Shown piece by piece: positions 46,308 to 56,321 of a stretch of DNA of 64,000 nt; within the stretch, counting starts at the first letter, position 1, and each line of letters starts with the position of its first letter. Location: NCBI RefSeq assembly GCF_024703895.1, contig NZ_CP087968.1, positions 2,604,001 to 2,668,000 on the forward strand, given 5' to 3'. Made by a program: the position numbers and the translations under genes. Origin of the DNA: Nocardioides sp. B-3 (GTDB taxonomy: Bacteria; Actinomycetota; Actinomycetes; Propionibacteriales; Nocardioidaceae). The notes below the pieces were generated by a model that saw only the letters and a program-made list of their open reading frames with translations, had not been told where the DNA came from and ran no database searches.

Positions 46308-49300
46308 GCCTGCTCCACTGCCTCGACCAGCGTCCGGGCCGCATCGTGGGCCTTGGACGACCCGCGTGAACCGGCGAAATGGCGGATCCCGTCCGGCAGC
46401 TCGACCCGTTCGGGGATCTCGACCACCCAGCCCGACAGCTGGCGGAACAAGCCGGCCGGGGCCGGGGGCCGCTTGGGTTCGGCTGCCGGGCCCGAGGCCG
46501 GGGCCGTGAGCAGAGGCCACAGCTGCTTGACCAGCTGCTGCTCGCCGAGTGCCTGAGTGGTCTCGAGGAGATGGGGTAGGTCGAGGGTTCCGGCCCGGTG
46601 TCGCTGAAGGCCCACCTCAGCGATCAGACCGGGGTCGAACCGCTGGTGCCCGAGGGCGCAGCGGGCGCCGAGCAGCCGGTCGTCGTTGTGGTCGCCCTTG
46701 ACCGTGGCGCGGGTGAGGTCGTAGAGGAACAGGTCGTGCAGGGGCGCGCCGAAGGTCCCGGTCGCATGCGCCGGGAAGTCGACCGTTGTCGTGAAGTGCC
46801 GATTCCCTTCGGCGAACGCGTTCTTCACGGCACGATCGGTCCAGTGGGAAAGACGCGGGCCAGTTCGGCTGCAGGACACGTAAGGATCTTCTGCGACCGA
46901 GGAGACGCGTGTGAGCACTCGGCACGTCGAGAATGGCACGGGTGCGGTTGCCGTGGAGACCCACTTACCGTCGACAGTGCGCGCGTCGACTGGTGGGAGG
47001 CCCCCGCTCGATACCCGTGTGCGGACGAGCTCGATCGCGTCCCACGACTCGTTGCCATCGGGAGAGGTGAGCTCGGGCGTCGTCCGGACAGCGAGTCCGC
47101 CGAGCTCGGTCAGCCGGGCCGGGTCCACCGGTCGCAGCCGGTGCAGGGCCTGAACCACGTCGAGCGGCCCGACTGGTCGGCCCTCGCACGCCGTGAGGCG
47201 GGCGAGCAGGTCGTCGAAGTCGATGGTGAAGTCTGCCCGGTCGGCGCGGCGAGGACGACGTCGTTGTGCTCCACGTTCAGGAGTCCCTCGAGCAGTCGGA
47301 ACCGGGCGATCGCCTCCAGCTCGCCCGGCGCGCGAAACACGGCGAGCAGGGGCTGGGCGTCGACCCGCGGATTGCCGGTCGGACGCCCGAGCGGCGAGTC
47401 CGCGGCCAGAAGCCCGGCGACCTGCGGCACCCGGCGGAGGATCACGTGGTCGTCCCGGGCCATGTCGAAGTCCCGGTAGCGGACGCTCTGCCGCCACACC
47501 TCGACGTGGTGGAGCTGCTCGTGGTCGGGGTCGGACAGCTGGCTCGTGACGGTCCACGCGGGCACCGAGCGGCATGCGATCCGCCAGTAGTCGTCGACAG
47601 TGAGGTCGGACGCGGCCCACTGCTGGACCGCCCGGCGGCCGCCGGAGAACTCGTGCGGGTAGCCCTCGCCAGCCGCCTTGGTGACTGGCCGGCGCATCTC
47701 GCGCCGTACCGCGTCGGAGCCGTGTGACGCTGCAGCCGTGATCACGGCGAGCTCCAGGAGCTCGTCGTCCGGGGGCCGGGACCGGGACGAAGTAGGCCCG
47801 CTGCTTCTTGACCCACGCCTTGGAGAAGCACTGAACGTGGGTGCCGACGGCCGAGTAGCTCGGGTCGGCGACCATCGCCCGCAGGTGCGAGAGGTCGCGA
47901 GCGCGAGCGACCCGTGCGTCCTCGGAGGCGGACGTCCTCGGGCATGGGGCACAGGACGGGGTCGGTCCACAGCCCCCGGGCTTCTCGCGGCGTCATCGAC
48001 GCCCCGCCCGACCGCAGGTCCGCCAGCCAGGCGTCGCCGTCCTCGGCGCGTGCGAGGGCGACACCGAGCCGCCGTGCTTCCTCCTGCGCGCTCGTCCGTC
48101 CCTTCGCCACGGCCAGTGTGCGGATGTTCGCAGGCAGCTCGATCGACACGTCGGGCGGGATCTCGACGGCGTACTGAGCCAGCAATCGCAGCAACAGGTG
48201 CAGCCCGGCCGGCTTGCGTCCGACACCTGCTCCGGTGTCCGCGACAGCCAGCGCGACCGGGTATGCGTCGCGGAACCCCCCGGCGAGGAACACGTCGGTG
48301 AACGCGTCGACCGTGCGGGACACCCTCAGCTGCCCGTTGGTCATGCGACTCTGGAGACTGGCGAGCAGTGGGGCGCGCCAGTCCCGGCCGCCTGCCATCG
48401 CGCTCAGCAGGTTGAAGGTGGCCCGCTGCAGCTGTTCGGGGTACTCGTTGGACCTCTTCGCGAGCGCCTCGCCCCACGTGATGTTGGGGTCGAGCCAGTG
48501 AGGCCAGTCCTTGTCGGGCGCGATCGGCGTCGGGCGCAAGTCCCACAGCCCGAGGGGTTCGACGCCGACGGGATGTGACGGCGCGGCTGCACCGCGTCGG
48601 TCGAGTGATCGCGTGACCGCCGCGGCGAATCGGACGTCCTCGTCGGCAGCGAGCAGCTCCAACGCCTCGACGACGCCGACACGGCCGACCCTTGCTTCCA
48701 GCGCCTCGTCGTCCGGGGCCTTCAGCAGCGTGGTCTTGTGCACCTTCTCGCGGCCGGCGACCAGCATCGTGAGGTCCGTCAGATCGTCCGGACCAGACAC
48801 CAGTTCCAGCACCAGCGGCAGCACGACCTTCAGCACGGAGGACTTGGTCGTCGCCAGCACGCCCAGCATGTAGTCGAACCCACCCGGCACCTCCTCGACC
48901 CGCAAGCCCAGCACCCGGAGCGTCTCAGCCATGACGGCCTGCGCAGACGGACGATGCTGGGTCGTCAGCGCAGTGAGAACCACCTCGAGCAACCGGGAGC
49001 GGTCGAGCACCTCGAGCTGCACACCACGGCCCAACGCCTCGGGTAGCCACCCCCAGCTGCCGCACTGGTCGGAGTTCAGCAGGTGGTAGGCGAGGTCGGG
49101 AAGCAGAGGGTCCGCCCGGAGCCACTCGTCGACATCAGGTACGGCGTTCGGCCAGTGCCCGTGGAACGTGAGCGGTGCGCCGACGGTCCACACCTCGAGG
49201 AACGCCTCGCCAGAGGGGCAGGCCAAGCCGTGATGCGCCACGACGGAACGGATCACCTCACCCGACCCACCGCTCTTCGCCGCCTCGTCGACGTAGGCCC

Positions 49301-49677
49301 TGGGCCCACGCGCGGTCCTTCTCCCACAGTGCGTAGATGAGCTCGCTGTGGTCGTCGATCGCCCACGACTCGGCTTGCACTCGGTGGGCTGCCTTCACCG
49401 GTCCACACAGCTCGACTGCGGCGAGCGCGAGGATCAGGTGCGCCCGGTAGCCACGCTTCGATGCAGCCTCGTATGCGTCCCGGTCGTGCGGCTCCCCCGC
49501 CGCCGGCTGGTCGTACCCGAAGGTGGATTCGTTCATGAAGTCTGACCACGGTTTGGGCCGTTCGAACGCAGCCTTCGCCTCGTGACGCTCGTCCCCGTGC
49601 AGATCGTGAAGGACTTCCCAGCCCGCGGTCACGTCGCCCGCCTCCAGAGCCGGCGCCAGTCGATCCTTGAGCCCCAC
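46304..49677 (-). CDS. Giant uncharacterised protein partnered with the SWIM protein (DUF6493-like)
   Basis: About 1124 residues after joining frames. N-terminal half is helical and repeat-like (LLEVVLTALTTQHRPSAQAV, DDEALEARVGRVGVVEALEL, ATFNLLSAMAGGRDWRAPLL), reminiscent of HEAT/ARM repeats. The C-terminal half (YVSCSRTGPRLSHWTDRAVK, YDLTRATVKGDHNDDRLLGA) is mixed. No catalytic motif is recognised. From memory, the arrangement resembles proteins annotated DUF6493/DUF7824/DUF7825 next to SWIM proteins; this needs a profile search. GTG start at 49677. Shifts near 49302 (CCAGG read CCAGGG), 47935, 47775 and 47245. Confidence 0.7.
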
Positions 49678-49872
49678 CCGTTCACCCCTGTATGCGTCGC
49701 TCCTGCGCAGTGCTGACAAGTGTGCAGGCCGTGGTCTGCGGTCGGGTGAGAATCGACAAATGGGGCCATTGTGCGTGGGATCCCGGGGGGCGTTGAGCTC
49801 GCCCGGGAGCTCGACATCTGACGTTCACCTCGCCCACGCGGGCCGGCTGCCTGCGCGCTGTTGGCTCTGGAC
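49678..49872. other. Intergenic region with islet promoter and right direct repeat
   Basis: Divergent region between the giant gene and the second GDPD gene. 49678-49800 presumably holds the islet promoter; no clean -10/-35 pair stands out. 49801-49823 is the right copy of the 23-bp repeat, and 49824-49872 leads to the GDPD ATG. Confidence 0.5.
49801..49823. repeat. 23-bp direct repeat, right copy
   Basis: Identical to 44871-44893. The preceding bases GAGCTCGC also occur upstream of the left copy but 12 bases further off, so this copy reads as a remnant GDPD tail, ELARELDI and stop, with four codons removed. It lies 49 bases before the second GDPD gene. Confidence 0.85.
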
Positions 49873-50935
49873 ATGAAAACTCGGAGCCTCATCGTCGCGG
49901 CCATCGCTGCCGCCGTCACCCTGACCACCGTCCCGGCCAACGCGCTGCCCACCGAGGACCCGATCGTGATCGGGCACCGCGGGGCCTCGGGCTACCGCCC
50001 CGAGCACACGCTCGCGGCCTACAAGCTCGCGATCAAGCAGGGCGCGGCCTTCATCGAGCCCGACCTCGTCTCCACCAAGGACGGCGTGCTCGTCGCCCGC
50101 CACGAGAACGAGATCTCCGGCACCACCGACGTCAGTGCGCACCCGGAGTTCGCCGACCGCAGGACGACCAAGCTGATCGACGGCTCGCCGATCACCGGCT
50201 GGTTCACCGAGGACTTCACCTACGCCGAGCTGAAGACGCTCAACGCCAAGGAGCGGCTGCCCGCGGTCCGCCCGGCCAACACGGCGTTCGACGGTGAGTT
50301 CAAGATCCCCACGCTGGAGCAGGTCCTCGACCTCGCGACCAAGCGCGGTGTCGGCGTCTACCCCGAGACCAAGCACCCGACCTACTTCGACTCGATCGGG
50401 CTCTCCCTCGAGGAGCCGCTCGTCGCGGCACTCCGGGCGCACGACCTCGACGACGCCGACGACAAGGTGATCATCCAGTCCTTCGAGGTGGCCAACCTCG
50501 TCGAGCTCGACACGGTGATCGACGTGGACATCGCCCAGCTCGTGAACTCCAGCGGTGCGCCGTACGACCAGACGGTCGCCGGCACCGGTGTCACCTACGC
50601 GTCGATGACGACTCCTGCCGGCATCGCCGCGATCGCTGCCTACGCCGACGGCATCGGCGCCAACAAGGACCTCGTGCTGCCGCGGACCGGCGGCGCCACG
50701 ACGACCCCGTCGGCCCCGGTCGACGACGCGCACGCGGCCGGCCCGGTCGTGCACGTGTGGACGCTGCGCCCGGAGAACCAGTTCATGGCGACCAACTTCC
50801 GCATCGGCACCGACCGCAACGCCCCCCGGGGACCTGTTCGCGGAGACCCAGGCGTTCCTCGATGCCGGGGTCGACGGAGTGTTCTCCGACAACCCCGACA
50901 TCGCGGCGGCTGCGCTGGCTGACTGGCTCAGCTGA
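49873..50935 (+). CDS. Glycerophosphodiester phosphodiesterase 2, secreted
   Basis: About 354 residues. Signal peptide MKTRSLIVAAIAAAVTLTTV followed by PANALPTED. Motifs: VIGHRGASGYRPEHTLAAYK, FIEPDLVSTKDGVLVARHEN, VYPETKHPTYFDSIG, ADGIGANKDLVLPR. One shift at 50823-50831, where six C then four G replace an expected CCCCTGGGG. Close paralogue of the gene at 43875; exported, so probably releases glycerol-3-phosphate from phospholipid or teichoic debris outside the membrane. Confidence 0.92.
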
Positions 50936-50938
50936 CGG

Positions 50939-51257
50939 CTACACCTCGTCGTCGAGCGGCGTCGGCTCCTCCGGGGCCGGCGCCGCGGCGTACGACTCGA
51001 CGGCCTCAGGCTTGGTACGGCGACCGGTGAGCGCCACCGCGAGCAGGCCGGCCGGGCCCGCCGCCAGCCGGGGGAGCGGCAGGAACCAGCGCAGGTCATC
51101 GTCGCCGATCGCCGTCGTCTCGAACAGCAGCCAGATGGCGGCCAGCCCCGGAGAACGCGACGCCCATCACGAGGTGGCCGACGTTGACGGGGTGGCGACC
51201 GGACTGGTCGGTCTCGACCTCGGTGTACGAGGTGTAGGGGTTGGGGTAGTCGCTCAT
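50939..51257 (-). CDS. Small membrane protein of the PspC locus, frameshifted
   Basis: About 105 residues. Starts MSDYPNPYTSYTEVETDQSG; after one shift near 51153 (extra G) it continues LAAIWLLFETTAIGDDDLRW and a second hydrophobic stretch, ending in an acidic tail PTPLDDEV. Two transmembrane helices. It lies eight bases after the PspC-protein gene on the same strand, so probably in its operon. No family recognised. Confidence 0.65.
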
Positions 51258-51265
51258 GTCTGACC

Positions 51266-52448
51266 TCACTGCTCGCGGACGGTGACTCGGCCGACGCCGA
51301 GGTCGATGTTGATGCGCATGTCGGGCACTTCGTTGCCGCCGTCGACGAAACCGTCCTCGCTGATGTCGAGGCCGTCGTCGTGCTGGCCGAAGAGGCTGAT
51401 GTCGCCGACACCCACGGCGGCGTGGACGGAGACGTCCATCCCCTCGGGGACGATCACGACGAGCTCACCGATGCCGCCGTCGATGTTCAGCTCGTTGCCG
51501 TCCGGGCCCTCGACGTCACTGACCCTTGAGAGGTCGACGAGCAGGTCGCCGGCCTCCATGTCATAGGAGTCGCGGACCTCGGCCGACGTGGTCGGGGTGT
51601 AGGTGAGGCTCTTGCCGTCGTAGTTCGCGGTCGCCGTTGCGGCGAGCGTCGCAACGGCGGTGATGAGGCCGATGAAGATCAGTCCGCCGGCACGGCCCCA
51701 GAAGGCGCCGAGGAGCAGCATCGCCCCGGTCAGCGACATGGCGAGGGCGGGGTAGGCGGCGTCCGGAACGGAGGTGCCGGAGACATCGATCAGGCCGAGC
51801 GTGCCGACGCCGGTGGCGATCAGCGCGAGGGTGAACCAGAAGAGGATCGGGCCCCTCCGGCGCGGGTTGCGGGGCTTCACGTAGCCCTGCCACTGGTAGG
51901 GCTGGTCCCGGGTACGAGTACGCCTGCTCCGTGCCGGTCGTCTCCGCCGTGGTCGGCATCTGCCAGCCCGGCTGCGGCTGGGCGCTGGCGTAGGTCGCCG
52001 GCTGCTGGTCGCTCTTCTCCTTGCGGTTGAGGAACCACACGACGAGCAGCCCGATGATCACCAGCGGCCGGGGGAACCAGAAGGCGCCGGCGAAGTCACC
52101 GACGGCCGCGATGGCCGCGAGCACGCCGGTGCCGATCAGGGCGATGTTGCGGTTGCGGTCGTCCAGCCCGAGCGGCTCCGCGGGGGAGCCCTCCTCGGGG
52201 ACGAGCAGCCACATGGCGCCGTACAACAGGAGACCGGAGCCGCCGAAGAACACCAGCACGACCAGCGCGACCCGCACGATGATGGGGTCGATGTCGAGGT
52301 GGCGGGCGAGGCCGCCGGCGACTCCGGCGATGTGCCGGTCGTCGCTGGCGCGTCGCAGTCGACCGAGCTCGAGGACCTCGTTTCGGGTGGTGCGAGGGCC
52401 TTGCTGTTCGCCCGGATCCGCGGCGGGAGGTGGAGATGTGTTCGTCAT
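51266..52448 (-). CDS. PspC-domain membrane protein with LiaF-like C-terminus, frameshifted
   Basis: About 394 residues. PspC domain near the N-terminus (ASDDRHIAGVAGGLARHLDI, LLLYGAMWLLVPEEGSPAE), then several transmembrane helices and a C-terminal beta-rich region (LNIDGGIGELVVIVPEGMDV, DMRINIDLGVGRVTVREQ) like the adhesin-type fold of LiaF. One shift near 51907, where TACCCGGGACCAG replaces an expected TACCAGGACCAG. Divergent from a PspC-domain kinase and its regulator, forming a LiaFSR-like envelope-stress module. Confidence 0.87.
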
Positions 52449-52592
52449 GGCACCAACTCAACGCCACGCGCGCCCTCCGCACCATCGGGGACGACCCTGA
52501 ATGTGCCTCAGCGATCCCGGTCGGGACTCAGGGTCGGCTCGGGGGTGAACCTCATGGTGAGCGGCGCGCTGGCCTGCGACGATGGACGCACG

Positions 52593-53891
52593 ATGAGCAG
52601 CACTGTGTCCCCGCCCCCCGCCAGCAGCACCGGCCCGCGCCCGTTCCGCCGCGCCACCCGCGACACCGAGTCACCGATCGCCGGTGGTGTGTCCGGCGGC
52701 CTCGCGCGGGCACCTCGGGGTGCCCGTCCTGTGGGTGCGCGTGGCTTTCGTGCTGCTGGCCGTCCTCGACGGCGTCGGCCTGATGTTGTACGCCGGACTG
52801 TGGATGTTCCTGCCGAGCGACTCCCGTTTCCGAGGAGGCCGCGCCCGGGCTGGAGAGCGCCACCCGCACGGGCAAGCGACCGCGGCGAGGCTCGCGGCTG
52901 CGCGACGCCGGCCCGGTGATCGCGATCGGGGCGCTGCTCTTCGGCGCCGTGCTCGGCTTCGAGGCGGCCTTCGGGCAGGGTGCCCTCTTCTGGCCTGTGG
53001 TGATCGCGCTCTCCGGGGTCGCGCTGTTGTGGCGGCAGGCCGACGAGGCCCAGCGCGAGCGCTGGCTCGACTCGACTGGGCGGATCGATCCGTTCCGCGC
53101 GATCTTCGGGGGCGGTGGCTGGGCGGCCTACTTCCGGGTCTTCGCGGGCCTCTCGCTCGTCGTCACCGCGCTGATCCTCTTCGCGGTCTGGTCGGGCTCC
53201 TTCGCGTTCCGCGGGGCCGGTGATCATCGCGGCCCTGCTGGGCGTCGTCGGGCTGGCGATCGTGGTCGGACCCCGGGCGCTGCGGCTGGTGCACGACCTC
53301 GGGGCCGAGCGCGCCGAGCGCGTTCGCACCCGTGAGGGGGCCGACATGGCCGCCCACCTGCACGACTCGGTGCTGCAGACGCTGGCCCTGATCCAGAAGA
53401 ACTCCGGCGACGCGGCCATGGTCGCCGCTGGCCCGGCCCGCCTGCAGGAGCGCGACCTGCGTGGCTGGCTCTTCGAGTCCGTCGGCACCGACGTCACCGT
53501 CGCCGGCGAGCTCCGCGCCCACGCCGCCATCGTCGAGGACACCTACGGCGTGGTCGTCGACGTCGTCGCGGTCGGCGACCTCGACATGACCGAGTCGCTC
53601 AAGCCGATCACCGACGCGACGCGTGAGGCCCTGACCAACGCCGCCAAGCACGCGGGCGTCCCGCGCATCGACGTGTACGCCGAGGTGTCGGCCGAGGCCC
53701 TCGACGTGTTCGTCCGAGATCGCGGTCTCGGGTTCGACCCGGGCTCGGTCGCGGACGACCGCCGGGGCGTCCGTGGCAGCATCATCGACCGGATGGCCCG
53801 GCACGGCGGCAGCAGCGAGATCCGCTCCGCCCCGGGCGACGGCACCGAAGTGCGGCTCCACCTGCCGCTGAAGACCGAGGAGAAGTCATGA
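52593..53891 (+). CDS. PspC-domain histidine kinase (LiaS/NarL-type), frameshifted
   Basis: About 433 residues. N-terminal PspC-like segment (ESPIAGGVSGGLARHL, WVRVAFVLLAVLDGVGLMLY), several membrane helices, then HisKA_3 with phospho-acceptor His near residue 254 (MAAHLHDSVLQTLALIQ) and HATPase (EALTNAAKHAGVPRIDVYAE, DRGLGFDPGSV). Shifts near 52710, 52837 and 53218. ATG 52593 preferred; ATG 52554 possible. Stop overlaps the response-regulator ATG. Probably senses membrane stress together with the divergent PspC protein. Confidence 0.88.
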
Positions 53892-54562
53892 CCGCCCCCG
53901 CACCAGGTCCGACCCCGCGTCCCGTCCGGGTCGTGATCGTCGACGACCACGCGATGTTCCGGGCCGGCGTCCGCTCCGAGCTCGCCGCCGCCGGTGTCGG
54001 TGTCGTCGACATCGTGGCCGAGTCCGCCGACGTCGATTCGGCGGTGGCCGCGATCCGCGAGCACCAGCCGCACGTCGTGCTCCTCGACGTGCACCTCCCC
54101 GGCGGAGGCGGCGTCGAGGTCATGCGGCGGATGCCCTTCCCCGACGCGCGCTACCTCGCCCTGTCGGTCAGCGACGCGGCCGAGGACGTCATCGGCACCA
54201 TCCGCGGCGGAGCGCGCGGCTATGTCACCAAGACGATCACCGGCCCCGAGCTGGTCGACGCAATCGGGCGCGTGGCGGACGGCGACGCCGTGTTCTCGCC
54301 CCGGCTCGCGGGCTTCGTGCTGGACGCCTTCGCGGGCTCCATCGACGTCGCCGCGGTCGACGAGGACCTCGACCGCCTGACCGAGCGCGAGCGCGAGGTG
54401 ATGCGCCTGATCGCCCGTGGCTACGCCTACAAGGAGGTCGCCAAGGAGCTCTTCATCTCGGTCAAGACCGTCGAGACCCACATGTCCTCGACCCTGCGCA
54501 AGCTGCAGCTCTCGAGCAGGCACGAGCTGACGCGATGGGCCTCGGACCGCCGCCTCCTCTGA
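53888..54562 (+). CDS. NarL/LuxR-family response regulator
   Basis: 224 residues, unbroken. Receiver domain: acidic pair VVIVDDHAMF, phospho-acceptor Asp in HVVLLDVHLPGGGG, and Lys in YVTKTITG. LuxR helix-turn-helix: LTEREREVMRLIARGYAYKE and SVKTVETHMSSTLRKLQL. Cognate of the preceding kinase, with start and stop overlapping (ATGA). Likely controls the divergent PspC gene. Confidence 0.95.
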   Translation: MTAPAPGPTPRPVRVVIVDDHAMFRAGVRSELAAAGVGVVDIVAESADVDSAVAAIREHQPHVVLLDVHLPGGGGVEVMRRMPFPDARYLALSVSDAAEDVIGTIRGGARGYVTKTITGPELVDAIGRVADGDAVFSPRLAGFVLDAFAGSIDVAAVDEDLDRLTEREREVMRLIARGYAYKEVAKELFISVKTVETHMSSTLRKLQLSSRHELTRWASDRRLL

Positions 54563-54575
54563 CCGCCGGGTTTCA

Positions 54576-54645
54576 TGTAACCGGCGTTTACCCGGACTGA
54601 CCGGCCGTTGCGTGGGCCGTTCAGTGTGACTAAACGCCGGTTACA
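54576..54645. repeat. 70-bp REP-like palindrome, copy 1
   Basis: Perfect 15-bp outer arms TGTAACCGGCGTTTA (54576-54590) and TAAACGCCGGTTACA (54631-54645). An inner stem ACTGACCGGCC/GGCCGTTCAGT (one mismatch) closes an 8-base loop. A second 70-bp copy lies at 56204-56273. Located after the response-regulator stop. Confidence 0.88.
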
Positions 54646-54697
54646 AGGAGCGGGCCTCGATCGTCGTACGGCGATGGGCCCTGTTCCGGACCGCAGC

Positions 54698-54733
54698 TCG
54701 TCCACAGGCAGCCTCGATGGTCGGTTGTCCACA
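54698..54733. other. Two DnaA-box-like 9-mers
   Basis: TCGTCCACA at 54698-54706 and TTGTCCACA at 54725-54733, same strand, 27 bases apart. The second equals the actinobacterial DnaA-box consensus as I recall it. They lie in the 224-base gap upstream of the AbiEi-like gene. Such motifs are also common near DUF559-type genes, so an origin role is not claimed. Confidence 0.45.
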
Positions 54734-54786
54734 GCCCCCGCGACGGGGTCAGGCGCGCTGTCGGAGGTGCTCCGGACGCTGGTCCC

Positions 54787-55803
54787 ATGGACCCGCGAAT
54801 CATTGGCCGGATGGCCACACAGGAAGGCCTGATCACTCGCCGTCAGCTCCTCGAGCTGGGCCTCCTCCCCGAGGAGATCGACCGGCACGTGCGAGTCGGC
54901 GTGCTCGTCCTCGTGCGACGAGGGGTCTACGCGCGGCCCGAGGTCTGGGCCGCGGCCGGGCGGTGGGACCAGAGGCAGCGGCTCATGGACCGCGCCGCGT
55001 CGCTCTCGACCGGCCGACCACACGTGTGGAGCCACGACTCGGCGGCTCTGCGACTGGACATGCAGGTCCTCAAGCAGGACGGGCGGTCGCACCTGACCCA
55101 TGCCGGTCGACGAGGAAGCCACACCCGCGCCGGCATCACACATCACCATGCGCCGTACACCTCAGCAGAGCTCGACCCGACGGGGCACTCTCTCCGGCTG
55201 GCTCGCGTCGCCCTCGACATTGCCCGCGAGCACGGGATCCGCGCCGGGGTCTGTGCTGTCGACTCGGCGCTGCGTATGGGTGCCACCTATGAGGAGCTGG
55301 AGTTCTCCCTCGAGCGGATGAAGCACTGGCCCGGCGTGTCTCACGCGCGCGTGCGGTTGCCCTCAGTGATCCCGACACCGACTCCATCGCCGAGACGCTC
55401 GGGCGCGAGCTCGTCGAGGAGCTGGGCCATGGTCGACCTCAGACCCAGTTCGGCTTGTCGGCAGATGGGCGCGTGGTGTGGTGCGACCTGAGGCTGCACC
55501 GCCACCTGTTCGAGATCGACGGCTGGATCAAGCTGCTGGCCGTCGCCGAGGGCGGTGTCGCGGACGACCCCAAACAGGCGCTGCGGGAGCAGAAGGAGCG
55601 CCGGGACTTCGTGACGGGCTTCAAGACAGGAATGTCTCACCTCGTCTGGGCCGATTTCTGGGGCGCCCAGCGCGACCAGGGAAGGCCCGCCCGGAGCGGG
55701 AGTACAGGACACCTGCAGCCGATTCGGCACTGACATCAGCGATCTCGCGGCCTTCAGGCCACGACAGCCGCGTCGCCGTACGTCGCCTCCCACCGCAGCC
55801 TGA
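54787..55803 (+). CDS. AbiEi-like antitoxin-domain / DUF559-like protein, frameshifted
   Basis: About 339 residues. N-terminal winged helix (MATQEGLITRRQLLELGLLP) of the AbiEi antitoxin type, middle region VWSHDSAALRLDMQ, and a C-terminal domain like the DUF559/Vsr nuclease fold (VVWCDLRLHRHLFEIDGWIK). Shifts near 55355 and 55677 (expected GACCAGGCAAGG read GACCAGGGAAGG). The corrected tail reads DTCSRFGTDISDLAAF to the TGA at 55801. No AbiEii toxin gene follows. Common orphan gene in actinobacteria; function unknown. Confidence 0.75.
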
Positions 55804-55829
55804 GGCAAGGGCGCCGCTAGTCTGCGGCC

Positions 55830-56189
55830 ATGGAGATCCTGCGCCTCGTCCTGCTGTTCGTGCACGTGCTCGGCTTCGCCGCACTCTTCGGAGGTCTGGT
55901 GGTGCAGGCCCGCAGCTCCGAGAAGTCGGTCAATGCCGCGATGCGCGACGGCGTCGGCACCGCCTTCCCGGCTGGCCTGCTGCTCGTGGGTGCGCTGGAG
56001 TCGGGCGACGACCCGGTCAACCACGCCAAGATCGGCGTGAAGTTCGCGATCGGGCTGGTGCTGCTCGTGCTCGTCATGGCCAACACCCGCAAGCCGACCA
56101 TCCCCCGGGGTCTCTGGGCAGGCCTGCTTCTGCTGAGCGTCGCCAACGTCGCAGTGGCCATCTTCTGGTCGCCCGCCCACGCCGCCTGA
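55830..56189 (+). CDS. Small integral membrane protein
   Basis: 119 residues, unbroken, with three to four hydrophobic segments (ILRLVLLFVHVLGFAALFGG, VKFAIGLVLLVLVMANTRKP, GLWAGLLLLSVANVAVAIFW). His in HVLGFAALFGG recalls small haem- or quinone-linked membrane proteins, but this is not enough for a call. It lies between the two 70-bp palindromes. Function unknown. Confidence 0.75.
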   Translation: MEILRLVLLFVHVLGFAALFGGLVVQARSSEKSVNAAMRDGVGTAFPAGLLLVGALESGDDPVNHAKIGVKFAIGLVLLVLVMANTRKPTIPRGLWAGLLLLSVANVAVAIFWSPAHAA

Positions 56190-56203
56190 CCCGACCTCGG
56201 TCT

Positions 56204-56273
56204 TGTAACCGGCGTTTACACGAACTGAACGGCCGACCCAACGGCCGGTCAGTGTGACCAACGGCCGGTTACA
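56204..56273. repeat. 70-bp REP-like palindrome, copy 2
   Basis: Same 70-bp length and left arm TGTAACCGGCGTTTA as copy 1; the right arm ends CGGCCGGTTACA, so the outer stem is 10 bp. The inner stem is ACTGAACGGCC/GGCCGGTCAGT, the mirror image of copy 1, and the loop (GACCCAAC) approximates the reverse complement of copy 1's loop. Confidence 0.88.
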
Positions 56274-56321
56274 TGTTCCGCGCGCGGACCTGTCGGTCCC
56301 GGGCCGTAGGCTGGCCGGGAG

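Noticed and set aside
44871..49823. Complete integrative element with att sites
   Set aside because: The 23-bp repeats look like attachment sites, but no integrase, excisionase or transposase is present between them.
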